DNA of 64,000 nt from NCBI RefSeq assembly GCF_023822045.1, contig NZ_CP084712.1, positions 248,001 through 312,000 of the forward strand. Direction: 5' to 3'. This DNA is from Sphingopyxis sp. USTB-05. GTDB lineage: Bacteria; Pseudomonadota; Alphaproteobacteria; Sphingomonadales; Sphingomonadaceae. Made by a program: the position numbers and the translations under genes. Of this stretch, positions 31,002 through 40,377 are shown in pieces. Each line of letters starts with the position of its first letter. The stretch's first letter is position 1. The notes under the pieces were generated by a model. That model was given only the letters and a program-made list of their open reading frames with translations. It was not told where the DNA came from and made no database searches.

Positions 31002-31340
31002 TTAGTGCATTGACGCCTCCATCGCCAGTGTTGGCCGTAGGTGGAGCGAAGCGGAACCGGAGGGCGACACTGGCGATGGAACGACCTCGGGCGCCGGTGG
31101 TCGATACCCGAGCGAGCTGTGCGGCCGGACGGTGTTGTAATGACGCCGCCACGCCTCGATCAGGATGCGGGCCTCGGCGAGCGAGTAGAAGATCTCTCCG
31201 TTGAGCAGCTCATCGCGCAGCGATCCGTTGAAGCTTTCGCAATAGCCATTCTCCCATGGCGATCCGGGCGTGATGTAGAGCGTCTTCACGCCGACCTTCG
31301 CCAGCCATTCCTGCACCGCCGTCGCGATAAATTCCGGGCC
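31002..31340 (-). pseudogene. IS3-family transposase orfB, 3' part (copy 2)
   Basis: Same sequence as 16028-16366: the C-terminal DDE core from [12 protein letters not shown] to the stop. Interrupted upstream by the nested IS110 element. Confidence 0.85.
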
Positions 31341-32998
31341 ATAGCACATTGGGAAGCTGCCTATTGGAGGGCCGCAATGCCTTGATGGGGACAAGGGCGC
31401 GTAGCGCCCGCCGGCTTCATCAAGGCAGTCATGACCGGCCAGCAGGTCTCTAAAGAGAAGTTGTCGACACAACCTTTGGAGGCTGACCGATCATGACCAA
31501 GCTGCATTCTACGCCACCCGACGCCGTCCTGGTAGCCATCGATATGTCGAAGCACCGCCAGGAAGTTCTCCTCGAACGACCGGAAGGCGGCCGCCGACGC
31601 CGTATGACCGTCATGGCGACGAAGGCGGACTATGACCGGCTGGCTGACGATCTGACGGCCATCGGCAGGCCCGTGATCGTCGGCTTTGAAGCAACCGGCA
31701 ACTATCACCGCACGTTGGCGCATCGCTTGCTGTCCGCCGGGTTCGAGCTTCGCCTGATTTCGTCGGTCGCCTTGGCCCGGACACGCGAAGCGCTGCACAA
31801 TGGCTGGGACAAGAATGATTCCAAGGACGCTCAGGTAATCCTGCATATGCTGAAGATCGGGGCGACGCAGCGCTATGTCGATCCGCTGGCTGCGGGCATC
31901 AACGATCTGCAGGAGATGTCGAAGACCCACGAAGCCATTTCCAAGGCGAAGACCCAGACCTGGCATCGGATCCTCACCCATTATCTGCCGCTGTATTTCC
32001 CGGAGATCGAGCGTTTCGCGGGCAATAGCCGGTCCGACTGGTTCCTGGCGCTGATCGAACGATTCCCGACGCCGGGCAGCATCACCTCGATTGGGCGCGA
32101 GGCTTTCACCGAGCAGGTCTGGCCGCTGATCGGCCGCAAGGTTTCCAAGGCCCGGGTAGTCAACGACATTTACGAGACGGCCTGTGCATCGATCGCGCTG
32201 CCGATCGACGAAGATTCCACGGCGGTCGCCATGTTCCGTATGGTTATCGCCCAAGCACGCACCCTGATTCAGCAGCGCAACGAGATCGAGCGGATTGCCC
32301 ATCACGCGCTGGCGACGAACAGCGATTATCAGCTCCTGCGTATGATCCCCGGCATCGGGCCGATCAACGCCCTGACGATCCTGGCCGAGGCCGGTGACCT
32401 GCGGCGTTTCAGCCACCATCGCCAGTTCCTCAAGTTCTGCGGCCTCGACCTCGCCACCTACCAGTCAGGGATATTTCGGGGGCGGACCAAACTATCAAAG
32501 TACGGCAACGCTCGGCTGCGACGCACCTTCTGGATGGCCACGCAGGTCGCGATCCGACAACCCAACAACAGCTTCCGCGACAAGCTCTCCCGCTATGTCG
32601 ACGGCCATGCCAGCGATCCCGATCGCCGCCGCAAGGCAATGACCGCTCTCACCGCCAAGATGGCGCGCGTCGTGCACGCCGTCATCAAGACGGGAACCGA
32701 GTACCGCCCGTTCGTCGAACGGGCGGACACCAGATGGAAGGACCCCTCTCTGCTGTGCCGTGAGGGCGCTACGGCGACCCTGTAGATAATGTTCGGGCCT
32801 TCCATCTGGCATGCGTATCTCATTTTAAGGACGGTGAGGACCACGATCCCGAGGATCGATGGATCCTGTGTTTGCTATGGCCGAGAGCGCCTTCCTTGAC
32901 GATGGAAGCCATCTGGATCATAAAATCACCAGCGCCGATCACCTTCGGCGCAACGAGACCTGCTGGCATTTTCCCGCTACGCTTTCCCAACATAGGAC
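31341..32998 (+). mobile_element. IS110-family element nested in IS3 orfB (copy 2)
   Basis: Second copy of the 1,658-bp element, at the same orfB position as in copy 1. It was carried along inside the IS3 element rather than inserting independently, since both junctions correspond exactly. Confidence 0.8.
31493..32785 (+). CDS. IS110-family transposase (copy 2)
   Basis: 430 residues, the same protein as 16519-17811, with the intact DEDD set (VAIDMSKHRQE, GFEATGNYHRTL, KNDSKDAQVI) and C-terminal Tnp20 domain. Potentially active. Confidence 0.92.
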   Translation: MTKLHSTPPDAVLVAIDMSKHRQEVLLERPEGGRRRRMTVMATKADYDRLADDLTAIGRPVIVGFEATGNYHRTLAHRLLSAGFELRLISSVALARTREALHNGWDKNDSKDAQVILHMLKIGATQRYVDPLAAGINDLQEMSKTHEAISKAKTQTWHRILTHYLPLYFPEIERFAGNSRSDWFLALIERFPTPGSITSIGREAFTEQVWPLIGRKVSKARVVNDIYETACASIALPIDEDSTAVAMFRMVIAQARTLIQQRNEIERIAHHALATNSDYQLLRMIPGIGPINALTILAEAGDLRRFSHHRQFLKFCGLDLATYQSGIFRGRTKLSKYGNARLRRTFWMATQVAIRQPNNSFRDKLSRYVDGHASDPDRRRKAMTALTAKMARVVHAVIKTGTEYRPFVERADTRWKDPSLLCREGATATL

Positions 32999-33564
32999 GT
33001 TGTCAGACCGGATATGCGCCGGCGGACCGCGGGTGACGAACAGTTCGGCCAGCGCCGCGAGCACGTCGTCGCTCTTGAGCTTGCGCGCCACCGGCAACGC
33101 CAGGCACTCCCGGCTCGCCTCGTCGATGATCGACAGGATCCGGTATTTGCGACCGTCATGCGTCCGCCCTTCGACGAAGTCGTAGGACCAGACGTGCCCG
33201 GGATACTCGGGTCGCAGCCGGATACATGATCCGTCGTTCAGCCACAGCCGCCCGCGCTTCGGTTGCCTTTGCGGTAACTTCAGCCCCTCGCGGCGCCAGA
33301 TACGCTCGACCCGCTTGCGGTTCACATGCCAGCCCGCATCACGCAGCAACGCCGTCACTCGGCGATAGCCATAGCGACCATATTGCCGGGCGAGCGCAAT
33401 GATATCCTCGGTGAGAGCGGCTTCGTCATCAGCCCCGCGGGGCACCTTGCGCTGTGTCGATCGATGTTGCCCGAGCACACGGCAGAGCCGTCGCTCGGAC
33501 ACCGGCATCATCGTCCTGATGTGGTCGATACAGCGCCTGCGGCGCGCGGGGCTCAGAAGTTTCC
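32999..33564 (-). pseudogene. IS3-family transposase orfB, 5' part (copy 2)
   Basis: Same as 18025-18590: HTH_21 and the first part of the rve core up to HIRSDN, cut by the IS110 element. The start is approximate because translation normally enters by -1 frameshift from orfA. Confidence 0.8.
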
Positions 33565-33831
33565 CCGGGCAGCTTCCTGCAGGATCAGCTTGTCGAGCGT
33601 CAGGTCCGAGATCGCGCGTCGAAGCCGCTGGTTCTCCTTCTCCAGATCCTTCATCCGGCGCGCCTGGTCGGTCTTCAGACCGCCATATTCCTTGCGCCAC
33701 CGATAATAGGTCTGCTCGCTGATCGCGATCCGACGGCACGCCTCGGCGGTCGTAGCGCCCTGCGCCAGCACAACCTCCGCTTCACGCAGCTTACCGATAA
33801 TCTCTTCCGGGCGACGCTTCTTGCTCGGCAT
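33553..33831 (-). CDS. IS3-family transposase orfA (copy 2)
   Basis: A 92-residue HTH/leucine-zipper protein, the same as 18579-18857. Intact start and stop. Confidence 0.9.
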   Translation of the reverse strand: MPSKKRRPEEIIGKLREAEVVLAQGATTAEACRRIAISEQTYYRWRKEYGGLKTDQARRMKDLEKENQRLRRAISDLTLDKLILQEAARGNF

Positions 33832-33894
33832 TCCATGTCTCCTTCGTCATCCAAAATATCATCAATTTTGGACCACTCAGAAGGGGGCAGATCA

Positions 33895-34875
33895 CGGTTC
33901 TGGCTTTCGAGAGCGATTTCAACACGGGTACGGAGCAACTGAGCCGCGCGGGTAAGCTTGCGGGCAAGAATGGCCTCGCGGTCGAGGGCCGATGTGCAGG
34001 TCCGGATTGCGGGATCGAAGCGACGTGAGAAGAATGCGGCGAGACCTCGCTTCGCCGGATCGGGTTGTTCGGAAAGCGCGGCCAGCCGAAGCCGGACCAA
34101 TTCGCTATAGGCGCGCGCTGCTCCAAGCCTGAAATGCGAGGCGGCGCTGCTGCGCTCGATTTCGAGCGTCATCTTGGAAAGCAAGTCGAGGAGATGCCTA
34201 TTGTCCTCGAGGCTGTCGGCGGCGTCCATCTTTTCCGTGACGTCGGGCAGTTGGTCTTCGATCTTGGCAATCGCGCGCATTGCCTTCTCCGCCGAGGGTA
34301 GTCCGAGAAGAGCGAAGGTCCTGTAGGTTTCCAGCTCGAGAATTCGCTGAACATGCGCGCCCGCGATTTCGGGCGTCATGCCCAGATCGATAACATCAAT
34401 CCGGATGAACCCGTCTGCTCCGGGTAAGAAGTCGCTGCTTATCCGCGCATCGCCATTGGCAAGCACGGCCTCGACCAACGTTGGCGGAGCGCTTCGCTCG
34501 GTCAAAAGACTAAGTTCGCTCGGTCAAAAGACTAAGATCGACCGCGACAAGAAGCGGTCCCGGCGCGATCAGCCCGGAAGGCCAGGCAGCCGGCGCATCG
34601 GTATCGACGCGCAGCGTGTAGGTGACGAACTCGCCATGGCGTTCCCAGCGCAGCGCTCCATCCTTCAGAAGCCGGTAGCGACATTCTTGATCGACGGGCG
34701 CTTCGCTTGCTGTGCGAGCACGGCTGTCCAGCCTCGCGCGGTCGTCGTCGGCTCCGCCGTGCGATACTTGGAAACCGAAATGCAGAAGCCGGGTTCCGGC
34801 CGTCAGAGGGGTAAACGGACGGGCGTGAAGTTCCTCGAGCACGCGTTGCCGCTGCGGATGAATTATCGGCGCCAT
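33895..34875 (-). pseudogene. DUF3422 gene, 5' part, frameshifted and interrupted
   Basis: The start at 34875 reads MAPIIHPQRQRVLEELHARPFTPL, the DUF3422 N-terminus. The frame ends prematurely at 34510 (LLTERT then stop). The other frame resumes LLTERSAPPTLVEAVLANGD and runs through a long helical region to ESQNRD at the IS boundary. The break is caused by a 22-bp tandem duplication (34493-34536); removing one unit joins the frames. DUF3422 proteins are about 430 residues with a C-terminal membrane anchor and unknown function. The gene is dead twice over. Confidence 0.88.
34493..34536. repeat. 22-bp perfect tandem duplication causing a frameshift
   Basis: Two adjacent identical 22-bp units, 34493-34514 and 34515-34536, each beginning ttcgctcggtc and ending gactaag. 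22 is not a multiple of three, so the DUF3422 frame shifts and meets a stop (reverse of cta in actaag) at once. It is probably a replication slippage event. Confidence 0.95.
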
Positions 34876-35146
34876 ATTGCCTCCCTCCGATTTGAAGACG
34901 CTCTAGCCGCGCCCGGACACACACGCTTTCTCCGGAGGGACATCCATGGGCCGCCCGACGCCCTCGCACCCATTTTTGAGGCAGTGCAAGGAGTCCGGGG
35001 CTATGGGGATCAGTATGAGAATGCGAGCCTTGCGACTATTTGATCGGAAACCCGCCATAATGAGAACCGATCTGACCCGAGCAGGCCTTCGGTTACGGGC
35101 CGGGACCTTCGAAGGCAATGTAGGGTTTGTTGTGAAGCTGTGGCGG

Positions 35147-36346
35147 TTATTGGACGTCAGTAGCGATCTTTTCGCGTTTTTCGCTCGCCACATCGACGGA
35201 ACTGCCGCGTATTGCCCAAATAACGGCGATCGATGCCAGGATGATGAGCGCCATCGAGAAATCGGCAAGGCCGGTGAAGCCGAAACCCGCCGATAGAACG
35301 AGAGCGGACAAGGCCGGCGTGACGCCGCTTCCCAAGGCATAGGCGCCGAAGTTCAGAGTGACAAAGCGTCCGCTGGGATCCGCGGCCACGCAAAGCCCGT
35401 TCATATACGGCTTCACCAGCATCACCGCCACGCCCTGTAGCATCAGTCCGGCGATCAGGCTTGCTGGAGATGTCGCGTATCCGATGAGCAATGCACCAGA
35501 GCCGATGGCCGCATAAGACAGAAGAAGCGGGTTGAGCCGGCCGAAACGAACACCTGCCCAATGTGCGAAAACGGGGCCTAGCAGCATGGACAGGTTCGAT
35601 AGCGTCATGACGTAAAGGACTTGGGTAAAACTCATCCCGAGAGAGGTTGCTGTCCTCTCGAAGAAAACAAATGTCGCGTTGCTTGCAACCACCATGCAAA
35701 AAAAGCTGATGAGCATCAGAGCGATCATGGGTTGCCGTAAAAGGGTCCAGGCCGCGACCCCTGCGGGACGGTCCGGCTCGCTAGCGTCGGCAGGGGCGGC
35801 CGGAAAATGGATACGAGGCACCATCGAAATGGCGAGGAGCGGCAATAGCCCAAGCACGACAAAAATCGCATCCTCACCCAAGCGGGGGATCAACATCGGC
35901 GCGATAAGCGATACGGCCGTCGAACCAAGGCCGACACCGAAGGCCTGAACCGCAAAACCTTCCTCTACTCCTTCGTCCTTCCCGATCAGAAGGGATACGA
36001 CGACGATCACTATTCCTTCGCCGATCCCCGCCATCGTGCGCAGCACCACCAGTTCGCTCATCCTGTGAGCGAATATTGTACCAAGGTTGCTGACGAGCAA
36101 TAGCATCAAGCCGGCGTAGAGTGTCCACTTCGACAGAATTCTGGGAGCGATCGGGAAGAGAAGGCAACCCAGCAATGCTGTCGACATTACCTGGATGGTA
36201 GCAAGGATGCCTCCCTGCAGCTCGCTCACTCCATGCCGAACCACCATTGCTCCCAGTATCAGCGGAAGAACGAAATAGGTGAGGTCCGCGGCAACTGAAT
36301 TTGTTGCAAGATACATGTGCTGCCGCGTCGGCAACTTGATTAACAT
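35147..36346 (-). CDS. MFS transporter, left member of mirrored pair
   Basis: A 399-residue 12-segment transporter starting MLIKLPTRQHMYLATNSVAADLT. Shared blocks with its paralogue at 39091-40329 include TYFVLPL, EGFAVQAFGVGLGS, FAHWAGVRFGRL and MLVKPYMNGLCVA. It lies 39 bp after the oxygenase gene at 36386-37540 and is co-directional with it, so they probably form a two-gene operon. The MFS type resembles sugar/drug transporters; the substrate is unknown. The two paralogues differ mostly in the central loop and C-terminus. Confidence 0.85.
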   Translation of the reverse strand: MLIKLPTRQHMYLATNSVAADLTYFVLPLILGAMVVRHGVSELQGGILATIQVMSTALLGCLLFPIAPRILSKWTLYAGLMLLLVSNLGTIFAHRMSELVVLRTMAGIGEGIVIVVVSLLIGKDEGVEEGFAVQAFGVGLGSTAVSLIAPMLIPRLGEDAIFVVLGLLPLLAISMVPRIHFPAAPADASEPDRPAGVAAWTLLRQPMIALMLISFFCMVVASNATFVFFERTATSLGMSFTQVLYVMTLSNLSMLLGPVFAHWAGVRFGRLNPLLLSYAAIGSGALLIGYATSPASLIAGLMLQGVAVMLVKPYMNGLCVAADPSGRFVTLNFGAYALGSGVTPALSALVLSAGFGFTGLADFSMALIILASIAVIWAIRGSSVDVASEKREKIATDVQ

Positions 36347-36385
36347 ATCGTCTAGCCTAGCTCAGCATCATGTATGGGATTGTGC

Positions 36386-37540
36386 TCAATCAGCGCGATC
36401 GAACTCGTTGACTGCTTTGCGCTGGAATGGATTGGTTGTGTGGATTGGAAAATCTACCTTCAACTCTCCATTGACGACCTTCTTGCGCAGGTGCTTGGCG
36501 CCTTTGATCATGAAGCCTGCGAGATGCTCGCCAGCGATGATGCTGCCGTAACGGGCCGGCTGGTCTGCGGAGACGAACTGCGGCAGCGGCTCGATGACCG
36601 TGTCATAGTTGGTCGCGAAGAAGAGCGGCAGCGAGAACCGTTCCTCGCCCTGGTTGACGACACGGTGCTGGGTGGCCTTGAAACGCCCGTTCGTCAGCGC
36701 CTCGAGCATATCGCCGATGTTGACGATGAAGGTACCGTCGATGGGCGGCGCCGCGACCCACTCGTCGGCTGCATTCATCACCTGAAGCCCGGCGCTTCGC
36801 TGGTTGAGGATCGTGAAACATTCGAAGTCCGAATGCACCCCGATCCCGAGATGCTGATTATCCATCGGCAGGTCATTCTCGGGATAATGAAGAAGCCTTA
36901 GATAGGAAGTGGCCCTGTCCGTCATTGAAAGGAAAGTGGCTTCCGGCAAAGCAAGATAGATTGCGAACGCACGGAACAGCAGGTCGCCGATCTCCTTCAC
37001 CGCATCATAATATTCCATGACTCCATCGCGAAAACCCGGGATCCAGTCAGGCCATTGATTGGGGACGGTTAGCACGTTTCCTGCAAGGAAATCTGGATCG
37101 TCCTCGGCTACCTCCTGCGCCAGGTCGAGCGTATCGAACAGCCGGGGACGCGTGAGGAAATCATAGTCAGGATCGGCCGGGACGAGCCGGTAGAGTTCCG
37201 GGTCATCGTCATCGTCATCGGCGCTGGTCGGAAACCAGCCGCGGACCCCCTGCGAATGGCGAGCGTTGACCGCGGTTTTTTTCTCAAGCGGCGATGCATG
37301 AAACTGCTTTGACAGCGCATAGGTTCGCTCGATCACGCTTCCCGGGATTCCATGGTTCTTGATGTAGAAGAAACCGACCTGTTCGCATGCGAGGCCAATC
37401 TCATTGGCAACAGCCGCACGCACCGACGCGCTTTCGGATCGCAATCCGGACATTTCGATGATCGGTATGGAGGAGAATGGCATGAACTTCGCATTCATAG
37501 CGCCATGCCCGTCCGTCTTTTCGCCAGCTCCCACGTCCAT
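36386..37540 (-). CDS. 2-oxoglutarate/Fe(II) oxygenase, IPNS-like, left member
   Basis: A 384-residue isopenicillin-N-synthase-like dioxygenase. DIOX_N domain: IGLACEQVGFFYIKNHGIP. Jelly-roll core: iron ligands His236 and Asp238 in GIGVHSDFECFTILNQ, distal His292 in KATQHRVVNQ, and 2-oxoglutarate Arg301/Ser303 in RFSLPLFF. A run of six Asp precedes PELYRL in the lid. PNQWPDWIPGF and the core resemble plant C23 oxygenases and ethylene-forming enzyme, which release guanidine from (homo)arginine; this is a resemblance by eye only. The start at 37540 (MDVG) has GGAGAGG just upstream and is conserved in the paralogue; ATG 37552 is possible. It diverges from the second oxygenase across 354 bp containing two operator-like palindromes. 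Confidence 0.88.
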   Translation of the reverse strand: MDVGAGEKTDGHGAMNAKFMPFSSIPIIEMSGLRSESASVRAAVANEIGLACEQVGFFYIKNHGIPGSVIERTYALSKQFHASPLEKKTAVNARHSQGVRGWFPTSADDDDDDPELYRLVPADPDYDFLTRPRLFDTLDLAQEVAEDDPDFLAGNVLTVPNQWPDWIPGFRDGVMEYYDAVKEIGDLLFRAFAIYLALPEATFLSMTDRATSYLRLLHYPENDLPMDNQHLGIGVHSDFECFTILNQRSAGLQVMNAADEWVAAPPIDGTFIVNIGDMLEALTNGRFKATQHRVVNQGEERFSLPLFFATNYDTVIEPLPQFVSADQPARYGSIIAGEHLAGFMIKGAKHLRKKVVNGELKVDFPIHTTNPFQRKAVNEFDRAD

Positions 37541-37598
37541 CTGCCTCTCCATTTTGAAGCCTCAAATCTGGCAGCGACCCTCCCGGTTTCCGCTGCCA

Positions 37599-37626
37599 GT
37601 ATTACATACTTTATAATTCGTAATAC
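37599..37626. promoter_or_regulatory. NikR-type operator 1: GTATTAC-N14-GTAATAC
   Basis: A perfect 7-bp inverted repeat with 14-bp AT-rich spacer, 59 bp upstream of the left oxygenase start. The spacing and half-sites closely resemble the NikR operator described, as I recall, for Desulfovibrio-type NikR (GTGTTAC-N13/14-GTAACAC). The NikR-fold regulator at 41163-41696 is the natural candidate to bind here. Confidence 0.65.
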
Positions 37627-37816
37627 GTAATGTAAAGCTGCTCTGCGATATTTTCGGTCCCTCGCATGCATTGCGTCTTTCGGTATAGGTCTTGGGGCCC
37701 GGCGTTGGCGTAAGGGCCGCCTGTCCGAAAGATATAGGGCGGGCAGTAGATCAATGTGCTGCCACTGCGATTCCAGGTAGCCGGACGAGGAATAATGGGC
37801 TTGACTCGCGCCAATA

Positions 37817-37844
37817 TTAATACGAATTTGAAAATTCGTAATAT
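37817..37844. promoter_or_regulatory. NikR-type operator 2: TTAATAC-N14-GTAATAT
   Basis: A second, less perfect site with the same 14-bp spacing, 51 bp upstream of the right oxygenase start. It is embedded in a strong palindrome TACGAATTT-GA-AAATTCGTA (37821-37840). Each divergent operon thus has its own site close to its start, as expected for repression. Confidence 0.6.
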
Positions 37845-37894
37845 CATTGTCGCCGCCTGCTGCTGCCGGGGTGAACAGCTATACGGAGAGGCAG

Positions 37895-39031
37895 ATGGAC
37901 GTGGGAGCTGGCGAAAAGACGGACGGGCATGGTGCTATGAATGCGAAGCTTATGCCATTCTCCTCCATACCCGTCATCGATATTTCGGCTCTCCGGACTT
38001 CGGATCCCGTCGCACGGCATGCCACTGCTGAACGCATCGGTCTCGCGTGCGAGCAGGTCGGTTTCTTTTACGTCAAGAATCACGGCATTCCGGAAAGCGT
38101 GATCGAGCGCGCCTACGCCTTGTCGAAGGAATTCCACCACTCTTCGAATCAGCAAAAGTCGCGCGTACATGTTCGCAACTCCCAAGGTGTGAGGGGCTGG
38201 ACACCAACTACCGCGGACGATGATGACGATGACCCGGAACTCTACCGGCTGGCCGATGCGGACCCGGACTATGACTATCTCACCCGTCCCCGGCTGTTCG
38301 ATACGCTCGATCTGGCAGGCGAAATTGCTGAAGATGATCCAGACTATCTTGCGGGCGATATTCTGCTCGTCCCCAATCAATGGCCTGATTGGATCCCGGG
38401 CTTTCGCGATGGAGTCATGGAATATTATGATGCGGTGAAGGAGATCGGCGACCTGCTGTTCCGTGCGTTCGAATTGCGCCTGGATCTACCGAACGGCTTT
38501 TTCGCCGGGATGACCACCAAAACGGCGTCGCAATTACGGCTTCTTCATTATCCCGAGAATGACCTGCCGATGGATAATCAGCATCTCGGGATCGGAGTGC
38601 ATTCGGACTTCGAGTGTTTCACGATCCTCAACCAGCGAAGCGCCGGGCTTCAGGTGATGAATGCAGCCGACGAGTGGGTCGCGGCGCCGCCCATCGACGG
38701 TACCTTCATCGTCAACATCGGCGATATGCTCGAGGCGCTGACGAACGGGCGTTTCAAGGCCACCCAGCACCGTGTCGTCAACCAGGGCAAGGAACGGTTC
38801 TCGCTGCCGCTCTTCTTCGCGACCAACTATGACACGGTCATCGAGCCGCTGCCGCAGTTCGTCTCCGCAGACCAGCCCGCCCGTTACGGCAGCATCATCG
38901 CCGGCGAGCATCTCGCAGGCTTCATGATCGAAGGAACCAAGCACCTGCGCAAGAAGGTCGTCAATGGAGAGCTGCAAATAAACTTCAAAATTCACTCGAC
39001 TAACCCTTTTCAGCGCAAAGCTGTCAATTAG
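37895..39031 (+). CDS. 2-oxoglutarate/Fe(II) oxygenase, IPNS-like, right member
   Basis: 378 residues, paralogue of 36386-37540 in mirror orientation. Iron ligands His236, Asp238, His292 and co-substrate Arg301/Ser303 fall at the same residue numbers. The C-terminal half from LRLLHYPENDLPMDNQ is almost identical to the paralogue, while residues about 75-215 differ (for example HHSSNQQKSRVHVRNSQG, FELRLDLPNGFFAGM). That middle part forms the lid and one pocket wall, so the substrates may differ. The six-Asp run is kept. ATG 37895 with GGAGAGG upstream is chosen. An MFS gene follows. Confidence 0.88.
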   Translation: MDVGAGEKTDGHGAMNAKLMPFSSIPVIDISALRTSDPVARHATAERIGLACEQVGFFYVKNHGIPESVIERAYALSKEFHHSSNQQKSRVHVRNSQGVRGWTPTTADDDDDDPELYRLADADPDYDYLTRPRLFDTLDLAGEIAEDDPDYLAGDILLVPNQWPDWIPGFRDGVMEYYDAVKEIGDLLFRAFELRLDLPNGFFAGMTTKTASQLRLLHYPENDLPMDNQHLGIGVHSDFECFTILNQRSAGLQVMNAADEWVAAPPIDGTFIVNIGDMLEALTNGRFKATQHRVVNQGKERFSLPLFFATNYDTVIEPLPQFVSADQPARYGSIIAGEHLAGFMIEGTKHLRKKVVNGELQINFKIHSTNPFQRKAVN

Positions 39032-39090
39032 TTCGAAGATTGAATATATATATAATAAATAATCATAAAATCATGCGGGGGAGTGATGGT

Positions 39091-40329
39091 ATGAGTAAAA
39101 AGTGGCCGACGCGCCAGCATATGTCCCTTGCAACTGTGTCTGTAGCAGCAGATATTACATATTTTGTCCTTCCACTTGTGCTGGGCGCTCTTACCGAGCG
39201 GCATGGCATGAGCCGGGTGCAGGGAGGTATGATTGCCACGGTCCAAGTAATGTCTACAGCCGTGGCTGTCGGCCTGATCTTCCCTATTGCTCACCGGATC
39301 AGCGCACGATGGTTCCTATATTGCGGTCTCAGCATGTTGATCCTGGGCAATATGCTCACGATCCTGGCTGATGGGTTCGCGTCGCTTGTAGCGCTTCGTG
39401 CCTTAGCCGGCGGCGGCGAAGGTGTGGTACTGGCGGTGATCGGCATTTTGATCGGACTTCAAGACGAAGCGGAACGGGGATTCGCGGTCCAGGCCTTCGG
39501 CGTGGGCCTCGGATCGGCGATCGTCTCGCTCCTCGCACCATTGCTCGTGCCCAGCTTGGGTGCCGACGCCATCTTCATGGTACTCGGGCTGTTGCCGCTG
39601 GCTGCGATGTTCATGGTCCCTGGCATCACCCGCCGCGCGACAGCGCCTGGGCGCGCGTCATCATCGCCGATCGCAGCCATGTCTTCTTGGGCAATGCTGA
39701 GAAGCCCCATAATTCTGCTCTTGGTGGTAAGCTTCTTCAGCATGGTAATCGCAAGCAATGCGACCTACATCTTCTTCGAACAAACGGCGCGCTCTGTTGG
39801 ACTGACCTTCGTCGACCTCCTGTACGTCATGGCGGTGGTGAACATGTCCATGCTTTTGGGTCCTCTGTTCGCGCATTGGGCAGGTGTTCGCTTTGGTCGT
39901 TTGAAGCCCATTCTTGTTGCCTATGCGGGGCTGGCGATCGGCGCGATGATGATCGGCTATGCGGCGTCTGCTTCCGTGCTGATATCGGGACTGGTTCTAC
40001 AGGCGATCGCGGCGATGCTGGTGAAGCCGTATATGAACGGGCTGTGCGTTGCCATCGATCCGACCGGCCGGCTCGTCACTCTGAACTATAGCGTCTATCG
40101 CATAGGTAGCGGGATCACGCCCATGCTGGCGACCGTCATTCTTGCGGCAGGATACGGAAGTCACGGACTTGCGATCTTTTCGGTTGCCCTCGTCGGCGTC
40201 GCGACGATCAGTGTCATAATAGCTGTTCAGCGGAAGCTGTTCGGCGCTTCACAGCCTGTCATCCCTTCCAGCGAGTTCGGAGTCTCTGCCGAGCCCGCAG
40301 GCTTCGAGCGTGAAAACACCTCGGCGTAA
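39091..40329 (+). CDS. MFS transporter, right member of mirrored pair
   Basis: A 412-residue paralogue of 35147-36346, starting MSKKWPTRQHMSLATVSVAAD. It has the same GFAVQAFGVGLGS and FAHWAGVRFGRLKP blocks, and a longer charged C-terminus (SEFGVSAEPAGFERENTSA). The start at 39091 has GGGGGAG upstream; an earlier frame start at 39040 lies in an AT-rich leader. It follows the oxygenase by 59 bp. The AT-rich leader (tatatataataaataatc) is unlike the GC-rich surroundings. Confidence 0.85.
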   Translation: MSKKWPTRQHMSLATVSVAADITYFVLPLVLGALTERHGMSRVQGGMIATVQVMSTAVAVGLIFPIAHRISARWFLYCGLSMLILGNMLTILADGFASLVALRALAGGGEGVVLAVIGILIGLQDEAERGFAVQAFGVGLGSAIVSLLAPLLVPSLGADAIFMVLGLLPLAAMFMVPGITRRATAPGRASSSPIAAMSSWAMLRSPIILLLVVSFFSMVIASNATYIFFEQTARSVGLTFVDLLYVMAVVNMSMLLGPLFAHWAGVRFGRLKPILVAYAGLAIGAMMIGYAASASVLISGLVLQAIAAMLVKPYMNGLCVAIDPTGRLVTLNYSVYRIGSGITPMLATVILAAGYGSHGLAIFSVALVGVATISVIIAVQRKLFGASQPVIPSSEFGVSAEPAGFERENTSA

Positions 40330-40377
40330 GGCTGGATATCGCCCCTCCTTATCTCCTCCTATTCGACGGGATTGCCC

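Larger units (their letters stand above)
30968..33894 (-). mobile_element. Compound insertion sequence, copy 2
   Basis: 2,927 bp, same ends, orientation and encoded proteins as 15994-18920. It is flanked by the 4-bp direct repeat CGGT (30964-30967 and 33895-33898), so it is a clean transposition of the whole IS3-IS110 composite into a DUF3422 gene. That places the IS110 insertion before this transposition, and the transposase acted in trans because orfB is split. The matching reading frames indicate a recent event. Confidence 0.92.

Noticed and set aside
15994..33894. Classical composite transposon with the sarcosine genes as cargo
   Set aside because: Copy 2 has its own target duplication and copy 1 has none, with no outer duplication pairing them; independent insertion plus rearrangement fits better.
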